From positions 1 through 8,961 of the forward strand of contig SKPS01000319.1 in assembly GCA_007119395.1 (NCBI GenBank): 8,961 bases of DNA, written 5' to 3'. This DNA is from Lentimicrobiaceae bacterium. Lineage in GTDB: Bacteria > Bacteroidota > Bacteroidia > Bacteroidales > SKPS01. A program made the position numbers and the translations under genes. Under the pieces are notes generated by a model. It was not told the DNA's origin and ran no database searches. It saw only the letters and a list, made by a program, of their open reading frames with translations. This document shows, in pieces, positions 5,224-8,961 of the stretch; position 1 is the first letter of the stretch; every line of letters starts with the position of its first letter.

Positions 5224-6132
5224 CTATTCTTTGCCCGGTTTGGGCGGGGCAGCATATTCCATCCACAACACCACCATAAAGCCAGCTGCCATTATCAGCA
5301 AGGAGAACAGCAGAGACAGGTTGAATTCCGGCAGATGCCAGGTGTAACCAATCACTTTTTCGTGGAAGCCAAATGTTTCTGTGATCTCGGTTTTCCAGGG
5401 CCACAGTACACCCAGGGAACCGGCGATAAAGCCTGTGAGCAGTGCGAGAGTCTGGGCTCGGTATGTCTTAAACACCCACGATAGCAGGTGGCTGAATGCA
5501 AGCAGCCCGGCGGCAGCACCCAGTGCAAAGGGTATCAGAATTTCGAAACGCCAGGCGTTCACCGCCTCAATAAACACCAGTTGGTAATTGCCCATGATAA
5601 TCAACACATAAGATCCCGACAGTCCGGGCAGGATCATGCTGCACATGGATACAGCACCACAGAGCATCAGGTACACAAAACCTTCACTCTCTGTTGCCGG
5701 TGTCATAAAGGTGATGCCCACTGCGATCATCAGACCTGCCACACCGGCAACCCAAACGCTGAGGATGCCGGTACGGATGGTTTTGCCGATATAGATAACA
5801 GAAGCCAGCACCAGTCCGAAAAAGAATGCCCACACTGCCGTTGGGTGTGTGGCGAAAAGGTAGCCAAGTACCCTCGCTGCCGATACAATGGCAATGGCAA
5901 CACCCAGCAGAATCCTGAACAGAAACCAGAAATCGGTGTATCGCAAGAACTCCTTGATATTTGCTTTGGCCAGCAGTTGGAGCGCATGCAGGTTGAATGA
6001 GCGAATTGAATGGATCAGGCGTTCATAGATACCGGTAATCAGGGCAATGGTTCCACCTGAGAGGCCGGGTATCACATTGGCAGCACCAACGGCAATACCC
6101 TGAAATAATTCTATTAGTTGTTTTCGAATCAT
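5224..6132 (-). CDS. DUF368 family polyprenyl-phosphate transporter (PopT type)
   Basis: This 302-aa polytopic membrane protein belongs to DUF368, a family shown in 2022-2023 work (PopT and related proteins) to return undecaprenyl phosphate across the cytoplasmic membrane for reuse in peptidoglycan and surface-glycan synthesis. Two copies of the family's signature appear: AANVIPGLSGGTIALITGIYE (PGLSGG at 22-27) and MILPGLSGSYVLIIMGNYQ (PGLSGS at 169-174). They are the matching halves of an internally duplicated fold. Hydrophobic segments lie at about 70-92, 99-116, 124-143, 153-182, 196-220, 227-244 and 271-292. The ATG at 6132 is preferred because MIRKQLIELFQGIAVG matches the family start; the frame extends 22 codons further into the preceding gene but gives a Pro/Ser-rich, non-conserved leader. 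It is third in a four-gene operon, 37 bp after the ComA-like gene and 2 bp before aroE. Confidence 0.92.
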   Translation of the reverse strand: MIRKQLIELFQGIAVGAANVIPGLSGGTIALITGIYERLIHSIRSFNLHALQLLAKANIKEFLRYTDFWFLFRILLGVAIAIVSAARVLGYLFATHPTAVWAFFFGLVLASVIYIGKTIRTGILSVWVAGVAGLMIAVGITFMTPATESEGFVYLMLCGAVSMCSMILPGLSGSYVLIIMGNYQLVFIEAVNAWRFEILIPFALGAAAGLLAFSHLLSWVFKTYRAQTLALLTGFIAGSLGVLWPWKTEITETFGFHEKVIGYTWHLPEFNLSLLFSLLIMAAGFMVVLWMEYAAPPKPGKE

Positions 6133-6169
6133 ACAATGGGTGTTTAATGAGAGGTTAGGGGGTGGTGAT

Positions 6170-6928
6170 TCAGATGAACCGATGGAAGGTGTCACCACGA
6201 AGTCCGGTGCGCAGGGTTTCCAAAGCGATCACTTCATCGGGGGCAATGTTGCCGAGGTTCACGTTGGCGCCCAGCAGGTTGACAAACCAGGCTTGTTGTG
6301 ATTTGGCAGGTGCTTCCCACATAATCTGATCCTGCCCTGCAGCAGCCATCAGGGCCTCGATCAACAAACTGTTGGCCTGACCATCACAGTCGTAAATGCC
6401 CACGGTGCCACTCTCCCGCGCCTCGGCAATCACAACGGAGGAGCCGGCAGACAGCTCATTCAAGGTCATCGAAACCCACTCTTCAACAGGAATCTCAACT
6501 GAAGCATCCTTGCACCCTACCTCCGACAACACATAGTGGCTGCCGGAAAACTTTCTGATCTGTTCACACTTTTCAGCGTGCGCCATCTCGATACATCCAT
6601 CAGAAATCTCAATCGCATCACACCCCAGGTAGTCAACCCAACCACGGAACTCATCAAGTTGGTTGCGATGATAAAAAGCTTCAAAAAGAGTGCCTCCAAC
6701 ATATACCCGAATGTTCGCAGCGCGGTACAAGGCAATCTTCTCTTTTACTGTTGAGGTGAACAACGAGGTGCCAAAACCCAGTTTTACAAAATCGACCAGG
6801 TCACCGCCCACTTCGATCAGGTCTTCAGCCTGACGTATTGACAGCCCTTTGTCCATGACCATGGTCATGCCCATTTTGCGCGGTTTTTCAGAGCGGGTGG
6901 GCAGCATTTTCAGATTTGGTTTCATCAT
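6170..6928 (-). CDS. ComA-like phosphosulfolactate synthase
   Basis: The 252-aa protein fits the ComA family, TIM barrels that add sulfite to phosphoenolpyruvate to give (2R)-phospho-3-sulfolactate, the first step of coenzyme M synthesis in many methanogens. A Bacillus homologue serves sulfolactate production. Conserved blocks seen in order are KPRKMGMTMVMDKGLS (15-30), KLGFGTS (49-55), VGGT (77-80), EISDG (107-111), EVGCK (136-140), EARESG (169-174), EAP (205-207), VNLGNI (223-228) and LETLRTGLRGDT (236-247). All the acidic, Lys and Arg positions I would expect in the active site are kept, so it is likely an active enzyme. No phosphatase or dehydrogenase of the sulfolactate route is nearby. 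The true substrate in Bacteroidota is not established as far as I know. Two adjacent ATG codons (6926-6928 and 6923-6925) are possible starts. It begins 8 bp after the TPR gene. Confidence 0.9.
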   Translation of the reverse strand: MMKPNLKMLPTRSEKPRKMGMTMVMDKGLSIRQAEDLIEVGGDLVDFVKLGFGTSLFTSTVKEKIALYRAANIRVYVGGTLFEAFYHRNQLDEFRGWVDYLGCDAIEISDGCIEMAHAEKCEQIRKFSGSHYVLSEVGCKDASVEIPVEEWVSMTLNELSAGSSVVIAEARESGTVGIYDCDGQANSLLIEALMAAAGQDQIMWEAPAKSQQAWFVNLLGANVNLGNIAPDEVIALETLRTGLRGDTFHRFI

Positions 6929-6936
6929 AAAATTAC

Positions 6937-8340
6937 TTAGGAATGTGGCACTATGCGTGTAATCTCATTCACCATGTGAAGCCCCGGTGCCAGTTCAAAC
7001 ATTACGGAAGCCTCTTTCGGGAACCGTGGGTACAACGCCTCCAGCAAGAGGATGGCATCACGTTGCATCCCTTTGAAATACAACGACACGATACGTCTGT
7101 ACAGCATGGGTGCATTGTCAGGGAAGCGGGTGAGTCCCTCTTCGATCCGTTCGAGCGACTGCAAAGGGCGATCGTTGGTGAAGTAAAGGTCGTGCAGGTC
7201 GATCCAGATATCCTCACGCTCCGGATCCAGCGACGCCACCATCTGGTAACACTCTTCGGCTTTTTCAAAATCTTGCCTGTCGCGGGAAACATCACCCAGC
7301 ATATACCACCCTTCAGGATTTTTCGGCTCTTTGCTGATGCTGATCTTCAGGTACTGGGCAGCCAGACTGTGGTTTTCCAACCGATGGTAGCAACTCCCAA
7401 TGCCCATCCAGGCATCTGCATATTTGTCGTTGAGGCTCACCGACTTCAGGTAGTGATCAATCGCCTCACGGTACTTCTCCATCTTCTCATAACACTCCCC
7501 AATGTAATACCAGGTGAGGTGGTCAGGGTCTTCATGACCAAATGTCTCGTAATAGGTTTGGATCGCTTTCTCATACAACCCAAGACCACCCAGGGCATTG
7601 GCTTTGTTGAAGTAGGCAGAAGCAAAGCTTTCGTCGATGGCAAGCACATAATCGTACGCTTCAATGGCATCACCCCAACGCTCCATCTGACTCAGTGTGA
7701 CCCCCAGATTGAACCATGCCAGCGTGGAAAAAGGGTGGCGGTCGAGATAAGCATGAAAATAGGGCAGCGATGCTTCCGGCATCTCCAACATCTCATAGCA
7801 GTACGACATCTCGTACACCACACTCTCATTGTCAGGATTGATCTCCAGGGCTTTGTGAAGATACGACAAAGCGCCGGTGAAATCACCCTTGTTCTCATGT
7901 TCAAATGCGATGCTGATGCAGATGTCTTCCTGGTCTTGTTCCGTATCCTCAGCAGCTTTGATGTACTCCTCGATCGACTTGTCGTGCTGTTGCATCTGGG
8001 AGTAGATATGTGCCTTGGTGAGGTTGATCTCGCGGTTGTCGGGGTCTGTTACCTCCATCTCCGACAGGATCTCAAGCGCCCGCTCTCTTTTGTTCTGGTA
8101 TGCCAGAATCTGAGCACGCTTCAGACAAAGAGCAGACGAGCCCGGATAAATACGAAATGCATGGTGTAATGCGGTACGAGCCTTTTGTGTTAACCCAAAA
8201 TCAAGGTAGTAATCAATGATGGTTTCAAAATCATCCAGATCAAAAAAGTGCGTGGCACCATCACTCAGGCTTGTTTCAAACCTTGAAATCAACTCTTTGA
8301 GCTCATCGCTCTCCTCCATATGATGAAATGGCTCCTGCAT
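6937..8340 (-). CDS. Tetratricopeptide repeat protein, about 12 TPR units
   Basis: The 467-aa protein is almost entirely TPR. Units begin near residues 37, 71, 105, 138, 173, 207, 241, 275, 309, 343, 377 and 411. From 173 onward they keep an exact 34-residue register, visible as repeated aromatic-x-x-G/A turns (AWFNLG, AYFNKA, TWYYIG, AWMGIG, GWYMLG) and ends such as A-L-E-I-N-P-D. No signal peptide, membrane segment or catalytic domain is seen, so it is likely a cytoplasmic scaffold. Its partner is unknown. It is the first gene of the operon with the ComA-like, DUF368 and aroE genes. The ATG at 8338-8340 lies about 20 nt after the predicted transcription start; Met8 (8319) is an alternative start. 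A long open frame on the opposite strand (6943-8169) is a shadow of this gene. Confidence 0.9.
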   Translation of the reverse strand: MQEPFHHMEESDELKELISRFETSLSDGATHFFDLDDFETIIDYYLDFGLTQKARTALHHAFRIYPGSSALCLKRAQILAYQNKRERALEILSEMEVTDPDNREINLTKAHIYSQMQQHDKSIEEYIKAAEDTEQDQEDICISIAFEHENKGDFTGALSYLHKALEINPDNESVVYEMSYCYEMLEMPEASLPYFHAYLDRHPFSTLAWFNLGVTLSQMERWGDAIEAYDYVLAIDESFASAYFNKANALGGLGLYEKAIQTYYETFGHEDPDHLTWYYIGECYEKMEKYREAIDHYLKSVSLNDKYADAWMGIGSCYHRLENHSLAAQYLKISISKEPKNPEGWYMLGDVSRDRQDFEKAEECYQMVASLDPEREDIWIDLHDLYFTNDRPLQSLERIEEGLTRFPDNAPMLYRRIVSLYFKGMQRDAILLLEALYPRFPKEASVMFELAPGLHMVNEITRIVPHS

Positions 8341-8367
8341 CTGTAACGGTTCGTTTACTTATCACGG

Positions 8368-8375
8368 CAAAGATA
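8368..8375 (-). promoter_or_regulatory. -7 promoter element of the TPR-comA-DUF368-aroE operon
   Basis: On the minus strand this is TATCTTTG, an exact TAnnTTTG match, 27 bp before the start codon at 8340. No TTTG -33 box is seen at the standard spacing. Predicted transcription start is near 8361, with a leader of about 20 nt. No other promoter-like octamer was found in the short gaps inside the operon. Confidence 0.5.
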
Positions 8376-8412
8376 CAACATTACTCGTTATTTTAAGACC
8401 GGAGGATTTTTT

Positions 8413-8452
8413 GAGTAATTGTCTAATTGTCTAACCGTCTAACTGTCTAATT
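8413..8452. repeat. Degenerate 8-bp tandem repeat, five units
   Basis: Units are GAGTAATT, GTCTAATT, GTCTAACC, GTCTAACT and GTCTAATT, contiguous and in register. The last four share GTCTAA and vary only in the final two bases; the first is decayed at two positions. Confidence 0.85.
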
Positions 8453-8483
8453 AATAAGCTGATAGGATGTTTGTTGTTTAGTT

Positions 8484-8504
8484 GCCGAGGGTTCATCGGC
8501 TTTT
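8484..8504 (+). terminator. Terminator-like hairpin with no obvious upstream gene
   Basis: A 5-bp stem GCCGA/TCGGC (8484-8488 with 8496-8500) encloses a 7-nt loop and is followed by TTTT (8501-8504) on the plus strand. The stem is short. No plus-strand gene or clear promoter precedes it, so it may be chance or may end a short transcript. Confidence 0.25.
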
Positions 8505-8597
8505 CTTCGTGGTAGTGTGCCTCAGCCTCCGCCCTCTCTCACCTGACGGCATCGGAATAATATCACCCCTCAAGTGGGTTAGTAATAGTTAAGGCAT

Positions 8598-8651
8598 GTC
8601 GCCAGTGTCGCCAGAATCCCCAGCGTCGCCAACGTCCCCAACGTCCCCATA
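8598..8651. repeat. Degenerate 9-bp tandem repeat, six units
   Basis: Contiguous units are GTCGCCAGT, GTCGCCAGA, ATCCCCAGC, GTCGCCAAC, GTCCCCAAC and GTCCCCATA. They follow GTC(G/C)CCA(G/A)N with a strict 9-bp register. Although the period is a multiple of three, no supported gene covers it. Confidence 0.85.
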
Positions 8652-8750
8652 GCAAGCTTCTACAAAGCAAACGCCAGGTGAATGGCAACGTCCGGGCGAC
8701 CCAGTGATGCCATATATATATGCTGTTGAAATCTTTTATAGGTGATATGG

Positions 8751-8780
8751 TTTGTATTTCGTGTTTATCCCCTATTTTTG
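8751..8780 (+). promoter_or_regulatory. Strong Bacteroidota-type promoter of the right-edge gene
   Basis: TTTG at 8751-8754 is separated by 18 bp from TATTTTTG at 8773-8780, so both boxes match the Bacteroidota TTTG-N19-TAnnTTTG consensus with near-ideal spacing. Transcription should start near 8787, about 15 nt before the ATG at 8802. It is the only promoter in the window with two good boxes. Confidence 0.65.
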
Positions 8781-8801
8781 AATTTTCACAAAATATGCAT
8801 C

Positions 8802-8961
8802 ATGGATCTTACCCCCTTTCTCCACCCGAACCTCTTTGTAGCCATACGGCGTTTGTTCGAAGATTTGAAGATACCGGTACATGTGGTTACCGAGAATCCT
8901 GTCACCCCACGCGAGATGCTACCCAACACCTGGCGCGATACCCACGAGGCGTTTGAGATGA
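8802..8961 (+). CDS. N-terminal part of an unrecognised protein (3' end outside the window)
   Basis: The frame opens with ATG at 8802 and stays open to the window edge, giving 53 codons. The product begins MDLTPFLHPNLFVAIRRLF, continues with EDLKIPVHVVTENPVTPREM and ends in HEAFEM. It looks like real protein: an amphipathic helix (VAIRRLFEDL), a beta strand (IPVHVVTE) and a Pro-rich turn. No signal peptide is present. I do not recognise the family, and too little is visible to assign one. An overlapping frame one register away (ATG 8795, closing at 8956) gives a Ser/Pro/His-rich peptide with poor coding character and is rejected. The start is supported by the two-box promoter ending 21 bp upstream. 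Confidence 0.65.
   Translation, partial: MDLTPFLHPNLFVAIRRLFEDLKIPVHVVTENPVTPREMLPNTWRDTHEAFEM

Larger units (their letters stand above)
8376..8750. other. Non-coding stretch with two micro-repeat arrays
   Basis: Between the operon promoter and the right-edge gene's promoter there is no convincing coding frame. The stretch contains an octamer array (8413-8452), a hairpin with a T-run (8484-8504), about 90 bp without recognisable features, a nonamer array (8598-8651) and an AT palindrome (8711-8722). Confidence 0.65.

Noticed and set aside
5222..5404. 61-codon N-terminal extension of AroE
   Set aside because: It is out-of-frame DUF368 coding sequence; AroE proteins begin at the residue encoded at 5219-5221.
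6133..6198. 22-codon N-terminal extension of the DUF368 protein
   Set aside because: The added residues are Pro/Ser-rich, overlap the ComA-like gene and precede the family's usual start.
6943..8169. 408-codon open frame on the plus strand
   Set aside because: It is the exact antisense of the TPR gene, has no family character, and is rich in His/Val/Gln runs typical of shadow frames.
8484..8500. tRNA T-arm-like 5-bp stem with 7-nt loop
   Set aside because: The loop does not fit TTCRANY and no acceptor, D or anticodon arms can be built around it.
8720..8956. 78-codon plus-strand frame near the right edge
   Set aside because: Its start lies upstream of the promoter and its protein has poor coding character; the frame beginning at 8802 is better supported.

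Overview
The window looks like chromosomal DNA from a member of the Bacteroidota, most likely Bacteroidales. Several octamers fit the Bacteroidota -7 promoter consensus TAnnTTTG and lie just upstream of good start codons. Leaders are short and lack clear Shine-Dalgarno sequences. The gene set (WbqC-family protein, SH3-NlpC/P60 peptidase, ComA-like synthase, DUF368/PopT transporter, AroE, small lipoproteins) also fits. Genus cannot be fixed from the sequence alone.

Layout. At the left edge is the 3' end of an unrecognised gene (2-589, +), closed by a hairpin terminator whose loop holds the stop codon. Next is a lipoprotein with a degenerate WGR-like domain (668-1318, +). It converges, with a 3-bp gap, on a 182-aa protein with a Tudor/SH3-like N-terminus (1322-1870, -). 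Divergent from that is a WbqC-family protein (1944-2624, +). About 510 bp of non-coding DNA follows (2625-3136), with heptamer repeats and two inverted blocks of a degenerate decamer. Then come an SH3 plus NlpC/P60 cysteine peptidase (3163-3939, +) and a lipoprotein with a C2-like acidic motif (3991-4476, +).

The right half is a compact minus-strand operon read as TPR protein (8340-6937), ComA-like phosphosulfolactate synthase (6928-6170), DUF368/PopT polyprenyl-phosphate transporter (6132-5224) and shikimate dehydrogenase AroE (5221-4451). Gaps are 8, 37 and 2 bp, and a -7 element lies just upstream of the first gene. AroE overlaps the convergent lipoprotein gene tail-to-tail by 26 bp. Another non-coding stretch (8341-8801) holds an octamer array and a nonamer array. 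It ends in the best promoter of the window (TTTG-N18-TATTTTTG), which drives an unrecognised gene starting at 8802 and running off the right edge.

The genes mostly look like housekeeping or envelope functions. PopT recycles the lipid carrier used for peptidoglycan and surface glycans. NlpC/P60 cleaves murein peptides. AroE makes aromatic precursors. WbqC-family proteins are linked to surface-glycan loci. I see no transposase, phage gene, CRISPR array, tRNA, rRNA or complete defence system. The most unusual material is the series of intergenic micro-repeats with unit lengths of 7, 8, 9 and 10 bp. The most open question is the unidentified gene at the right edge.
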